Origin: Cylicocyclus nassatus
Taxonomy: Eukaryota; Nematoda; Chromadorea; Rhabditida; Strongylidae
DNA length: 64,000 nt
Assembly (NCBI GenBank): GCA_958299035.1
Contig: CATQJL010000001.1
Coordinates: 5,634,284 to 5,698,283 of the forward strand
Direction: 5' to 3'
Shown: positions 12,601 through 25,307 of the stretch, in pieces
Layout of the letters: the number at the start of each line of letters is the position of its first letter
Position numbering within the stretch: position 1 is the first letter of the stretch
The notes under the pieces: generated by a model
Database searches by the model: none
Seen by the model: only the letters and a program-made list of their open reading frames with translations
What the model was told of the DNA's origin: nothing
Program-made: the position numbers and the translations under genes

Positions 12601-13193
12601 ACAGCAAAAAAAAGGCCGATCCAGAAAGTCATGCCTGAGCGTCACTGTCCGAATATATGGCTATGAAATGGCTCGCATAGACAGCGATTCCCAAATTATA
12701 CCCCCCATAGCTCCTTTATAACTTCAGCGTTTGGGATAAGACTCTATAGGTTTTTCAAGTCTACCTTTGCTCTACTGGACAGCAAAAAATGCAGACCGAT
12801 TCGGGAAGTCATGTCTGAGTACCATGCCTTTGAAATAGATCGCAAGACAACGATTCTCAAATTACACCCACCCATAGCTCCTTTATATCTTCAGCGTTTC
12901 GGTTAAGACTTTATAGTTTTTCAAGAATATCTTTGCTCTATTTGAGAGCAAAAAATCCAGTCCAGTTCAAGAAGTCATGTGTGAGCATCTGTTCGAATAA
13001 AGGATTTGAAATGGCTCGCATAGCCAGCGATTCCCAAATTATACCCACCCATAGCTCCTCTATAACCTCAGCGTTCCGGATAAGACTCTATAGGTTTTTC
13101 AAGACTACCTTTGCTCTACTGGACAGCAAAAAAAAAACAGGCCGATCCAGAAAGTCATGCCTGAGCGTCACTGTCCGAATATATGGCTATGAA
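9640..13193 (+). repeat. Macro-repeat M, copy 2 (3554 bp, 20 monomers)
   Basis: This is the second copy of the macro-repeat that begins at 5724. It lacks exactly two 180 bp monomers: the A tract runs 10707, 10887, 11067, 11247, 11427, against seven comparable units (6792-7872) in copy 1. Shared rare variants confirm homology, including gtcatggttgagcg before 11427 and 7872, aagattctata in those two units, and aggtttctcaag in 10887 and 6972. The 10165 unit has a private change, tctacaggacagc. Confidence 0.87.
11606..12667 (+). repeat. 6-mer HOR, copy within macro-repeat copy 2 (1062 bp)
   Basis: Units at 11606, 11773, 11949, 12129, 12309 and 12489 correspond to those at 8053-9113. They share the tatacccccc deletion and the gtcattcctgag variant (near 12271 and 8718). 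The base lost at about 8675 in copy 1 is present here, so that loss is private to copy 1. A further partial copy starts at 12668 and matches 9114. Confidence 0.86.
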
Positions 13194-14074
13194 ATGGCTC
13201 GCATAGACAACGATTCTCAAATTATACCCACCCATAGCTCCTTCATAACCTCAGCGTTCCGGATAAGACTTTAGAGTTTTCCAAGAATATCTTCATCTAC
13301 TGGAGAGCAAAAAATCCAGGCCAGTCCAGGAAATCATGCCTGAGCGTCACTGTCCGAATATATGGCTTTGAAATGGCTCGCATAGTCAGCGTTTCCCAAA
13401 TTATACCCACCCATAGCTCCTTTATAACCTCAGCGTTTCGGATAAGACTCTATAGGTTTTTCAAGTCTACCTTTGCTCTACTGGACAGCAAAAAATACAG
13501 GCCGATTCGGGAAGTCATGTCTAAGTACCATGCCTTTGAAATAGATCGCAAGACAGCGATTCCCAAATTATACCCACCCATAGTTCCTTTATAACCTCAG
13601 CGTTTGGGTAAGACTCTATAGGTTTTTCAAGAATATCTTCATCTACTTGAGAGCAAAAAATCCAATCCAGTTCAAGAAGTCATGTGTGAGCATCTGTTCG
13701 AATAAAGGCTTTGAAATGGCTCGCATAGACAGCGATTCTCAAATTACACCCACCCATAGCTCCTTTATATCTTCAGCGTTTCGGATAAGACTTTATAGTT
13801 TTTCAAGAATATCTTTGCTCTATTTGAGAGCAAAAAATCCAGTCCAGTTCAAGAAGTCATGTGTGAGCATCTGTTCGAATAAAGGATTTGAAATGGCTCG
13901 CATAGCCAGCGATTCCCAAATTATACCCACCCATAGCTCCTCTATAACCTCAGCGTTCCGGATAAGACTCTATAGGTTTTTCAAGACTACCTTTGCTCTA
14001 CTGGACAGCAAAAAAAAACAGGCCGATCCAGAAAGTCATGCCTGAGCGTCACTGTCCGAATATATGGCTATGAA
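13194..14074 (+). repeat. Start of a third macro-repeat copy, then a junction
   Basis: Units 13194 (B) and 13373 (D, cagcgtttccc) match 5724/5903 and 9640/9819. The copy breaks off in the 13541 unit. That unit starts ATAGATCGC but continues agacagcgattccc and gtttgggtaagac, then aatatcttcatctacttg. This is the same hybrid body seen at 4834. Units at 13716 (C, acacccaccc) and 13893 (A) follow. The order matches neither neighbour exactly. Confidence 0.82.
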
Positions 14075-15691
14075 ATGGCTCGCATAGACAACGATTCTCA
14101 AATTATACCCACCCATAGTTCCTTTATAACCTCAGCGTTCCGGATAAGACTCTATAGGTTTTTCAAGACTACCTTTGCTCTACTGGACAGCAAAAAAACA
14201 GGCCGTTCCAGGAAGTCATGCCTGAGCGTCACTGTCCGAATATATGGCTTTGAAATGGCTCGCATAGTCAGCGATTCCCAAATTATACCCACCCATAGCT
14301 CCTTTATAACCTCAGCGTTCCGGATAAGACTCTATGGGTTTTTCAAGACTACCTTTGCTCTACTGGACAGCAAAAAAACAGGCCGTTCCAGGAAGTCATG
14401 CCTGAGCGTCACTGTCCGAATATATGGCTTTGAAATGGCTCGCATAGTCAGCGATTCCCAAATTATACCCACCCATAGCTCCTTTATAACCTCAGCGTTC
14501 CGGATAAGACTCTATAGGTTTTTCAAACTACCTTTGCTCTACTGGACAGCAAAAAAAACAGGCCGATCCAGAAAGTCATGCCTGAGCGTCACTGTCCGAA
14601 TATATGGCTATGAAATGGCTCGCATAGACAACGATTCTCAAATTATACCCACCCATAGCTCCTTTATAACCTCAGCGTTCCGGATAAGACTTTAGAGTTT
14701 TCCAAGAATATCTTCATCTACTGGAGAGCAAAAAATCCAGGCCAGTCCAGGAAATCATGCCTGAGCGTCACTGTCCGAATATAAGGCTTTAAAATGGTTC
14801 GCATAGACAGCGATTCCCAAATTATACCCACCCATAGTTCCTTTATAACCTCAGCGTTCCGGATAAGACTTTAGAGTTTTCCAAGAATATCTTCATCTAC
14901 TGGAGAGCAAAAAATCCAGGCCAGTCCAGGAAATCATGCCTGAGCGTCACTGTCCGAATATAAGGCTTTAAAATGGTTCGCATAGACAGCGATTCCCAAA
15001 TTATACCCACCCATAGTTCCTTTATAACCTCAGCGTTCCGGATAAGACTCTATAGGTTTTTCAAGACTACCTTTGCTCTACTGGACAGCAAAAAAACAGG
15101 CCGTTCCAGGAAGTCATGCCTGAGCGTCACTGTCCGAATATATGGCTTTGAAATGGCTCGCATAGTCAGCGATTCCCAAATTATACCCACCCATAGCTCC
15201 TTTATATCTTCAGCGTTTCGGATAAGACTTTAGAGTTTTCCAAGAATATCTTCATCTACTGGAGAGCAAAAAATCCAGGCCAGTCCAGGAAATCATGCCT
15301 GAGCGTCACTGTCCGAATATAAGGCTTTAAAATGGTTCGCATAGACAGCGATTCCCAAATTATACCCACCCATAGCTCCTTTACAACCTCAGCGTTCCGG
15401 ATAAGACTCTATAGGTTTTTCAAGACTACCTTTGCTCTACTGGAGAGCAAAAAATCCAGGCCAGTCCAGGAAATCATGCCTGAGCGTCACTGTCCGAATA
15501 TAAGGCTTTAAAATGGTTCGCATAGACAGCGATTCCCAAATTATACCCACCCATAGTTCCTTTATAACCTCAGCGTTCCGGATAAGACTTTAGAGTTTTC
15601 CAAGAATATCTTCATCTACTGGAGAGCAAAAAATCCAGGTCAGTCCAGGAAATCATGCCTGAGCGTCACTGTCCGAATATAAGGCTTTGAA
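14075..15691 (+). repeat. Transition block, A tract into B-rich monomers
   Basis: Units at 14075, 14255 and 14435 are 180 bp A monomers. From 14615 on, B units of 179 bp (14615, 14794, 15153, 15513) are mixed with A units (14973, 15332). From 14794 many units start ATGGTTCGC, the form that dominates to 34 kb. This is where the left-hand composition (C-rich) gives way to the A/B dimers of the middle zone. No repeated order is evident inside it. Confidence 0.82.
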
Positions 15692-17991
15692 ATGGCTCGC
15701 ATAGTCAGCGTTTCCCAAATTATACCCACCCATAGCTCCTTTATAACCTCAGCGTTTCGGATAAGACTCTATAGGTTTTTCAAGTCTACCTTTGCTCTAC
15801 TGGACAGCAAAAAATGCAGACCGATTCGGGAAGTCATGTCTGAGTACCATGCCTTTGAAATAGATCGCAAGACAACGATTCTCAAATTACACCCACCCAT
15901 AGCTCCTTTATATCTTCAGCGTTTCGGATAAGACTTTATAGTTTTTCAAGAATATCTTTGCTCTATTTGAGAGCAAAAAATCCAGTCCAGTTCAAGAAGT
16001 CATGTGTGAGCATCTGTTCGAATAAAGGATTTGAAATGGCTCGCATAGCCAGCGATTCCCAAATTATACCCACCCATAGCTCCTCTATAACCTCAGCGTT
16101 CCGGATAAGACTCTATAGGTTTTTCAAGACTACCTTTGCTCTACTGGACAGCAAAAAAAAACAGGCCGATCCAGAAAGTCATGCCTGAGCGTCACTGTCC
16201 GAATATATGGCTATGAAATGGCTCGCATAGACAACGATTCTCAAATTATACCCACCCATAGCTCCTTCATAACCTCAGCGTTCCGGATAAGACTTTAGAG
16301 TTTTCCAAGAATATCTTCATCTACTGGAGAGCAAAAAATCCAGGCCAGTCCAGGAAATCATGCCTGAGCGTCACTGTCCGAATATATGGCTTTGAAATGG
16401 CTCGCATAGTCAGCGTTTCGCAAATTATACCCACCCATAGCTCCTTTATAACCTCAGCGTTTCGGATAAGACTCTATAGGTTTTTCAAGTCTACCTTTGC
16501 TCTACTGGACAGCAAAAAATACAGGCCGATTCGGGAAGTCATGTCTAAGTACCATGCCTTTGAAATAGATCGCAAGACAACGATTCTCAAATTATACCCA
16601 CCCATAGCTCCTTTATATCTTCAGCGTTTCGGATAAGACTTTAGAGTTTTCCAAGAATATCTTCATCTACTGGAGAGCAAAAAATCCAGGCCAGTCCAGG
16701 AAATCATGCCTGAGCGTCACTGTCCGAATATAAGGCTTTAAAATGGTTCGCATAGACAGCGATTCCCAAATTATACCCACCCATAGCTCCTTTACAACCT
16801 CAGCGTTCCGGATAAGACTCTATAGGTTTTTCAAGACTACCTTTGCTCTACTGGACAGCAAAAAAAACAGGCCGATCCAGAAAGTCATGCCTGAGCGTCA
16901 GTGTCCGAATATATGGCTATGAAATGGCTCGCATAGACAACGATTCTCAAATTATACCCACCCATAGCTCCTTTATAACCTCAGCGTTCCGGATAAGACT
17001 TTAGAGTTTTCCAAGAATATCTTCATCTACTGGAGAGCAAAAAATCCAGGCCAGTCCAGGAAATCATGCCTGAGCGTCACTGTCCGAATATAAGGCTTTA
17101 AAATGGTTCGCATAGACAGCTATTCCCAAATTATACCCACCCATAGCTCCTTTACAACCTCAGCGTTCCGGATAAGACTCTATAGGTTTTTCAAGACTAC
17201 CTTTGCTCTACTGGAGAGCAAAAAATCCAGGCCAGTCCAGGAAATCATGCCTGAGCGTCACTGTCCGAATATAAGGCTTTAAAATGGTTCGCATAGACAG
17301 CGATTCCCAAATTATACCCACCCATAGTTCCTTTATAACCTCAGCGTTTGGAATAAGACTCTATAGGTTTTTCAAGTCTACCTTTGCTCTACTGGACAGC
17401 AAAAAATGCAGACCGATTCGGGAAGTCATGTCTGAGTACCATGCCTTTGAAATAGATCGCAAGACAACGATTCTCAAATTACACCCACCCATAGCTCCTT
17501 TATATCTTCAGCGTTTCGGATAAGACTTTATAGTTTTTCAAGAATATCTTTGCTCTATTTGAGAGCAAAAAATCCAGTCCAGTTCAAGAAGTCATGTGTG
17601 AGCATCTGTTCGAATAAAGGATTTGAAATGGCTCGCATAGCCAGCGATTCCCCAAATTATACCCACCCATAGCTCCTCTATAACCTCAGCGTTCCGGATA
17701 AGACTCTATAGGTTTTTCAAGACTACCTTTGCTCTACTGGACAGCAAAAAAAACAGGCCGATCCAGAAAGTCATGCCTGAGCGTCACTGTCCGAATATAT
17801 GGCTATGAAATGGCTCGCATAGCCAGCGATTCCCAAATTATACCCACCCATAGCTCCTCTATAACCTCAGCGTTCCGGATAAGACTCTATAGGTTTTTCA
17901 AGACTACCTTTGCTCTACTGGACAGCAAAAAAAAACAGGCCGATCCAGAAAGTCATGCCTGAGCGTCACTGTCCGAATATATGGCTTTGAA
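15692..17991 (+). repeat. Short D-bounded units of 705, 887 and 708 bp
   Basis: D monomers at 15692, 16397 and 17284 start groups of four, five and four monomers. The 15692 and 17284 groups both carry a C unit after D (15860, 17452) and then an A unit ending in the ccgatcc form. The 16397 group has B and A/B units instead. Private changes include cgtttcgcaaa near 16427, agctattccc near 17121 and an extra C (gattccccaaa) near 17650. Confidence 0.84.
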
Positions 17992-19417
17992 ATGGCTCGC
18001 ATAGTCAGCGTTTCCCAAATTATACCCACCCATAGCTCCTTTATAACCTCAGCGTTTCGGATAAGACTCTATAGGTTTTTCAAGTCTACCTTTGCTCTAC
18101 TGGACAGCAAAAAATACAGGCCGATTCGGGAAGTCATGTCTAAGTACCATGCCTTTGAAATAGATCGCAAGACAACGATTCTCAAATTATACCCACCCAT
18201 AGCTCCTTTATATCTTCAGCGTTTCGGATAAGACTTTAGAGTTTTCCAAGAATATCTTCATCTACTGGAGAGCAAAAAATCCAGGCCAGTCCAGGAAATC
18301 ATGCCTGAGCGTCACTGTCCGAATATAAGGCTTTAAAATGGTCCGCATAGACAGCGATTCCCAAATTATACCCACCCATAGCTCCTTTACAACCTCAGCG
18401 TTCCGGATAAGACTCTATAGGTTTTTCAAGACTACCTTTGCTCTACTGGACAGCAAAAAAAACAGGCCGATCCAGAAAGTCATGCCTGAGCGTCACTGTC
18501 CGAATATATGGCTATGAAATGGCTCGCATAGACAACGATTCTCAAATTATACCCACCCATAGCTCCTTTATAACCTCAGCGTTCCGGATAAGACTTTAGA
18601 GTTTTCCAAGAATATCTTCATCTACTGGAGAGCAAAAAATCCAGGCCAGTCCAGGAAATCATGCCTGAGCGTCACTGTCCGAATATAAGGCTTTAAAATG
18701 GTTCGCATAGACAGCGATTCCCAAATTATACCCACCCATAGTTCCTTTATAACCTCAGCGTTCCGGATAAGACTTTAGAGTTTTCCAAGAATATCTTCAT
18801 CTACTGGAGAGCAAAAAATCCAGGCCAGTCCAGGAAATCATGCCTGAGCGTCACTGTCCGAATATAAGGCTTTAAAATGGTTCGCATAGACAGCGATTCC
18901 CAAATTATACCCACCCATAGTTCCTTTATAACCTCAGCGTTCCGGATAAGACTCTGTAGGTTTTTCAAGACTACCTTTGCTCTACTGGACAGCAAAAAAA
19001 ACAGGCGGTTCCAGGAAGTCATGCCTGAGCGTCACTGTCCGAATATATGGCTTTGAAATGGCTCGCATAGTCAGCGATTCCCAAATTATACCCACCCATA
19101 GCTCCTTTATAACCTCAGCGTTCCGGATAAGACTCTATAGGTTTTTCAAGACTACCTTTGCTCTACTGGACAGCAAAAAAAACAGGCCGTTCCAGGAAGT
19201 CATGCCTGAGCGTCACTGTCCGAATATATGGCTTTGAAATGGCTCGCATAGTCAGCGATTCCCAAATTATACCCACCCATAGCTCCTTTATAACCTCAGC
19301 GTTCCGGATAAGACTTTAGAGTTTTCCAAGAATATCTTCATCTACTGGAGAGCAAAAAATCCAGGCCAGTCCAGGAAATCATGCCTGAGCGTCACTGTCC
19401 GAATATATGGCTTTGAA
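17992..19417 (+). repeat. 8-mer D-bounded unit of 1426 bp
   Basis: Units start at 17992, 18160, 18338, 18519, 18698, 18877, 19058 and 19239, with lengths 168, 178, 181, 179, 179, 181, 181 and 179. The order is D, B, A, B, B, A, A, B. Private variants are ATGGTCCGC at 18338, ctctgtagg near 18952 and caggcggttcc near 19006. It resembles the 7-mer at 21022 with one additional A monomer. Confidence 0.84.
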
Positions 19418-21021
19418 ATGGCTCGCATAGTCAGCGTTTCCCAAATTATACCCACCCATAGCTCCTTTATAACCTCAGCGTTTCGGATAAGACTCTATAG
19501 GTTTTTCAAGTCTACCTTTGCTCTACTGGACAGCAAAAAATACAGGCCGATTCGGGAAGTCATGTCTAAGTACCATGCCTTTGAAATAGATCGCAAGACA
19601 ACGATTCTCAAATTATACCCACCCATAGCTCCTTTATATCTTCAGCGTTTCGGATAAGACTTTAGAGTTTTCCAAGAATATCTTCATCTACTGGAGAGCA
19701 AAAAATCCAGGCCAGTCCAGGAAATCATGCCTGAGCGTCACTGTCCGAATATAAGGCTTTAAAATGGTTCGCATAGACAGCGATTCCCAAATTATACCCA
19801 CCCATAGCTCCTTTACAACCTCAGCGTTCCGGATAAGACTCTATGGGTTTTTCAAGACTACCTTTGCTCTACTGGACAGCAAAAAAAACAGGCCGATCCA
19901 GAAAGTCATGCCTGAGCGTCACTGTCCGAATATATGGCTATGAAATGGCTCGCATAGACAACGATTCTCAAATTATACCCACCCATAGCTCCTTTATAAC
20001 CTCAGCGTTCCGGATAAGGCTTTAGAGTTTTCCAAGAATATCTTCATCTACTGGAGAGCAAAAAATCCAGGCCAGTCCAGGAAATCATGCCTGAGCGTCA
20101 CTGTCCGAATATAAGGCTTTAAAATGGTTCGCATAGACAGCGATTCCCAAATTATACCCACCCATAGCTCCTTTACAACCTCAGCGTTCCGGATAAGACT
20201 CTATAGGTTTTTCAAGACTACCTTTGCTCTACTGGACAGCAAAAAAAACAGGCCGATCCAGAAAGTCATGCCTGAGCGTCACTGTCCGAATATATGGCTA
20301 TGAAATGGCTCGCATAGACAACGATTCTCAAATTATACCCACCCATAGCTCCTTTATAACCTCAGCGTTCCGGATAAGACTTTAGAGTTTTCCAAGAATA
20401 TCTTCATCTACTGGAGAGCAAAAAATCCAGGCCAGTCCAGGAAATCATGCCTGAGCGTCACTGTCCGAATATAAGGCTTTAAAATGGTTCGCATAGACAG
20501 CGATTCCCAAATTATACCCACCCATAGTTCCTTTATAACCTCAGCGTTCCGGATAAGACTTTAGAGTTTTCCAAGAATATCTTCATCTACTGGAGAGCAA
20601 AAAATCCAGGCCAGTCCAGGAAATCATGCCTGAGCGTCACTGTCCGAATATAAGGCTTTAAAATGGTTCGCATAGACAGCGATTCCCAAATTATACCCAC
20701 CCATAGTTCCTTTATAACCTCAGCGTTCCGGATAAGACTCTATAGGTTTTTCAAGACTACCTTTGCTCTACTGGACAGCAAAAAAACAGGCCGTTCCAGG
20801 AAGTCATGCCTGAGCGTCACTGTCCGAATATATGGCTTTGAAATGGCTCGCATAGTCAGCGATTCCCAAATTATACCCACCCATAGTTCCTTTATAACCT
20901 CAGCGTTCCGGATAAGACTTTAGAGTTTTCCAAGAATATCTTCATCTACTGGAGAGCAAAAAATCCAGGCCAGTCCAGGAAATCATGCCTGAGCGTCACT
21001 GTCCGAATATAAGGCTTTAAA
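19418..21021 (+). repeat. 9-mer HOR of 1604 bp, first occurrence
   Basis: Lengths are 168, 178, 181, 179, 181, 179, 179, 180 and 179 from starts 19418, 19586, 19764, 19945, 20124, 20305, 20484, 20663 and 20843. The same length series occurs at 25308-26911 and 30122-31725. The 19764 unit has ctatgggtttttc and the 19945 unit gataaggcttt, a linked pair of variants that also marks later copies. Confidence 0.88.
20484..20662 (+). repeat. Reference monomer, family B (179 bp)
   Basis: Family B usually starts ATGGTTCGCATAGAC, because the preceding B or related unit ends aaggctttaaa. Its body is gactttagagttttccaag, then aatatcttcatctactgg and agagcaaaaaatccaggcc, followed by agtccaggaaatcatgcc and the long tail. 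It alternates with 181 bp A-like units between about 14.6 and 34.4 kb, making 360 bp dimers. In the right part of the window the same family carries aggaattcatgcc instead, which creates an EcoRI site. Confidence 0.9.
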
Positions 21022-22265
21022 ATGGTTCGCATAGACAGCGATTCCCAAATTATACCCACCCATAGTTCCTTTATAACCTCAGCGTTCCGGATAAGACTCT
21101 ATAGGTTTTTCAAGACTACCTTTGCTCTACTGGACAGCAAAAAATACAGGCCGATTCGGGAAGTCATGTCTAAGTACCATGCCTTTGAAATAGATCGCAA
21201 GACAACAATTCTCAAATTATACCCACCCATAGCTCCTTTATATCTTCAGCGTTTCGGATAAGACTTTAGAGTTTTCCAAGAATATCTTCATCTACTGGAG
21301 AGCAAAAAATCCAGGCCAGTCCAGGAAATCATGCCTGAGCGTCACTGTCCGAATATAAGGCTTTAAAATGGTTCGCATAGACAGCGATTCCCAAATTATA
21401 CCCACCCATAGCTCCTTTACAACCTCAGCGTTCCGGATAAGACTCTATAGGTTTTTCAAGACTACCTTTGCTCTACTGGACAGCAAAAAAAACAGGCCGA
21501 TCCAGAAAGTCATGCCTGAGCGTCACTGTCCGAATATATGGCTATGAAATGGCTCGCATAGACAACGATTCTCAAATTATACCCACCCATAGCTCCTTTA
21601 TAACCTCAGCGTTCCGGATAAGACTTTAGAGTTTTCCAAGAATATCTTCATCTACTGGAGAGCAAAAAATCCAGGCCAGTCCAGGAAATCATGCCTGAGC
21701 GTCACTGTCCGAATATAAGGCTTTAAAATGGTTCGCATAGACAGCGATTCCCAAATTATACCCACCCATAGTTCCTTTATAACCTCAGCGTTCCGGATAA
21801 GACTTTAGAGTTTTCCAAGAATATCTTCATCTACTGGAGAGCAAAAAATCCAGGCCAGTCCAGGAAATCATGCCTGAGCGTCACTGTCCGAATATAAGGC
21901 TTTAAAATGGTTCGCATAGACAGCGATTCCCAAATTATACCCACCCATAGTTCCTTTATAACCTCAGCGTTCCGGATAAGACTCTATAGGTTTTTCAAGA
22001 CTACCTTTGCTCTACTGGACAGCAAAAAAACAGGCCGTTCCAGGAAGTCATGCCTGAGCGTCACTGTCCGAATATATGGCTTTGAAATGGCTCGCATAGT
22101 CAGCGATTCCCAAATTATACCCACCCATAGTTCCTTTATAACCTCAGCGTTCCGGATAAGACTTTAGAGTTTTCCAAGAATATCTTCATCTACTGGAGAG
22201 CAAAAAATCCAGGCCAGTCCAGGAAATCATGCCTGAGCGTCACTGTCCGAATATAAGGCTTTAAA
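21022..22265 (+). repeat. 7-mer HOR of 1244 bp
   Basis: Starts are 21022, 21190, 21368, 21549, 21728, 21907 and 22087, with lengths 168, 178, 181, 179, 179, 180 and 179. It equals the 1604 bp 9-mer minus one 360 bp A/B dimer. The leading D unit here is the ATGGTTCGC form with ttccgg and caagactacc, not the gtttccc form at 19418. Variant gacaacaattctc occurs near 21206. Confidence 0.87.
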
Positions 22266-25200
22266 ATGGTTCGCATAGACAGCGATTCCCAAATTATACC
22301 CACCCATAGTTCCTTTATAACCTCAGCGTTCCGGATAAGACTCTATAGGTTTTTCAAGACTACCTTTGCTCTACTGGACAGCAAAAAATACAGGCCGATT
22401 CGGGAAGTCATGTCTAAGTACCATGCCTTTGAAATAGATCGCAAGACAACGATTCTCAAATTATACCCACCCATAGCTCCTTTATATCTTCAGCGTTTCG
22501 GATAAGACTTTAGAGTTTTCCAAGAATATCTTCATCTACTGGAGAGCAAAAAATCCAGGCCAGTCCAGGAAATCATGCCTGAGCGTCACTGTCCGAATAT
22601 AAGGCTTTAAAATGGTTCGCATAGACAGCGATTCCCAAATTATACCCACCCATAGCTCCTTTACAACCTCAGCGTTCCGGATAAGACTCTATGGGTTTTT
22701 CAAGACTACCTTTGCTCTACTGGACAGCAAAAAAAACAGGCCGATCCAGAAAGTCATGCCTGAGCGTCACTGTCCGAATATATGGCTATGAAATGGCTCG
22801 CATAGACAACGATTCTCAAATTATACCCACCCATAGCTCCTTTATAACCTCAGCGTTCCGGATAAGGCTTTAGAGTTTTCCAAGAATATCTTCATCTACT
22901 GGAGAGCAAAAAATCCAGGCCAGTCCAGGAAATCATGCCTGAGCGTCACTGTCCGAATATAAGGCTTTAAAATGGTTCGCATAGACAGCGATTCCCAAAT
23001 TATACCCACCCATAGCTCCTTTACAACCTCAGCGTTCCGGATAAGACTCTATAGGTTTTTCAAGACTACCTTTGCTCTACTGGACAGCAAAAAAAACAGG
23101 CCGATCCAGAAAGTCATGCCTGAGCGTCACTGTCCGAATATATGGCTATGAAATGGCTCGCATAGACAACGATTCTCAAATTATACCCACCCATAGCTCC
23201 TTTATAACCTCAGCGTTCCGGATAAGACTTTAGAGTTTTCCAAGAATATCTTCATCTACTGGAGAGCAAAAAATCCAGGCCAGTCCAGGAAATCATGCCT
23301 GAGCGTCACTGTCCGAATATAAGGCTTTAAAATGGTTCGCATAGACAGCGATTCCCAAATTATACCCACCCATAGTTCCTTTATAACCTCAGCGTTCCGG
23401 ATAAGACTTTAAAGTTTTCCAAGAATATCTTCATCTACTGGAGAGCAAAAAATCCAGGCCAGTCCAGGAAATCATGCCTGAGCGTCACTGTCCGAATATA
23501 AGGCTTTAAAATGGTTCGCATAGACAGCGATTCCCAAATTATACCCACCCATAGCTCCTTTACAACCTCAGCGTTCCGGATAAGACTCTATGGGTTTTTC
23601 AAGACTACCTTTGCTCTACTGGACAGCAAAAAAAACAGGCCGATCCAGAAAGTCATGCCTGAGCGTCACTGTCCGAATATATGGCTATGAAATGGCTCGC
23701 ATAGACAACGATTCTCAAATTATACCCACCCATAGCTCCTTTATAACCTCAGCGTTCCGGATAAGGCTTTAGAGTTTTCCAAGAATATCTTCATCTACTG
23801 GAGAGCAAAAAATCCAGGCCAGTCCAGGAAATCATGCCTGAGCGTCACTGTCCGAATATAAGGCTTTAAAATGGTTCGCATAGACAGCGATTCCCAAATT
23901 ATACCCACCCATAGCTCCTTTACAACCTCAGCGTTCCGGATAAGACTCTATAGGTTTTTCAAGACTACCTTTGCTCTACTGGACAGCAAAAAAAACAGGC
24001 CGATCCAGAAAGCCATGCCTGAGCGTCACTGTCCGAATATATGGCTATGAAATGGCTCGCATAGACAACGATTCTCAAATTATACCCACCCATAGCTCCT
24101 TTATAACCTCAGCGTTCCGGATAAGACTTTAGAGTTTTCCAAGAATATCTTCATCTACTGGAGAGCAAAAAATCCAGGCCAGTCCAGGAAATCATGCCTG
24201 AGCGTCACTGTCCGAATATAAGGCTTTAAAATGGTTCGCATAGACAGCGATTCCCAAATTATACCCACCCATAGTTCCTTTATAACCTCAGCGTTCCGGA
24301 TAAGACTTTAGAGTTTTCCAAGAATATCTTCATCTACTGGAGAGCAAAAAATCCAGGCCAGTCCAGGAAATCATGCCTGAGCGTCACTGTCCGAATATAA
24401 GGCTTTAAAATGGTTCGCATAGACAGCGATTCCCAAATTATACCCACCCATAGTTCCTTTATAACCTCAGCGTTCCGGATAAGACTCTATAGGTTTTTCA
24501 AGACTACCTTTGCTCTACTGGACAGCAAAAAAACAGGCCGTTCCAGGAAGTCATGCCTGAGCGTCACTGTCCGAATATATGGCTTTGAAATGGCTCGCAT
24601 AGTCAGCGATTCCCAAATTATACCCACCCATAGTTCCTTTATAACCTCAGCGTTCCGGATAAGACTTTAGAGTTTTCCAAGAATATCTTCATCTACTGGA
24701 GAGCAAAAAATCCAGGCCAGTCCAGGAAATCATGCCTGAGCGTCACTGTCCGAATATAAGGCTTTAAAATGGTTCGCATAGACAGCGATTCCCAAATTAT
24801 ACCCACCCATAGTTCCTTTATAACCTCAGCGTTCCGGATAAGACTCTATAGGTTTTTCAAGACTACCTTTGCTCTACTGGACAGCAAAAAAAACAGGCCG
24901 ATCCAGAAAGTCATGCCTGAGCGTCACTGTCCGAATATATGGCTATGAAATGGCTCGCATAGACAACGATTCTCAAATTATACCCACCCATAGCTCCTTT
25001 ATAACCTCAGCGTTCCGGATAAGACTTTAGAGTTTTCCAAGAATATCTTCATCTACTGGAGAGCAAAAAATCCAGGCCAGTCCAGGAAATCATGCCTGAG
25101 CGTCACTGTCCGAATATAAGGCTTTAAAATGGTTCGCATAGACAGCGATTCCCAAATTATACCCACCCATAGTTCCTTTATAACCTCAGCGTTCCGGATA

Positions 25201-25307
25201 AGACTTTAGAGTTTTCCAAGAATATCTTCATCTACTGGAGAGCAAAAAATCCAGGCCAGTCCAGGAAATCATGCCTGAGCGTCACTGTCCGAATATAAGG
25301 CTTTAAA
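22266..25307 (+). repeat. 17-mer D-bounded unit of 3042 bp
   Basis: One D monomer (22266) is followed by 16 units before the next D at 25308. The interior is mostly A/B alternation (181/179). The linked ctatggg / gataaggcttt pair appears twice (22612-22971 and 23511-23870), suggesting an internal duplication of about 899 bp. Private variants are ctttaaagttttcc near 23408 and gaaagccatgcc near 24010. Confidence 0.85.

Noticed and set aside
18801..19022. Minus-strand open frames (also 33613-33834, 10604-10924) as genes
   Set aside because: They lie entirely within satellite monomers and translate the reverse strand of the same repeat.
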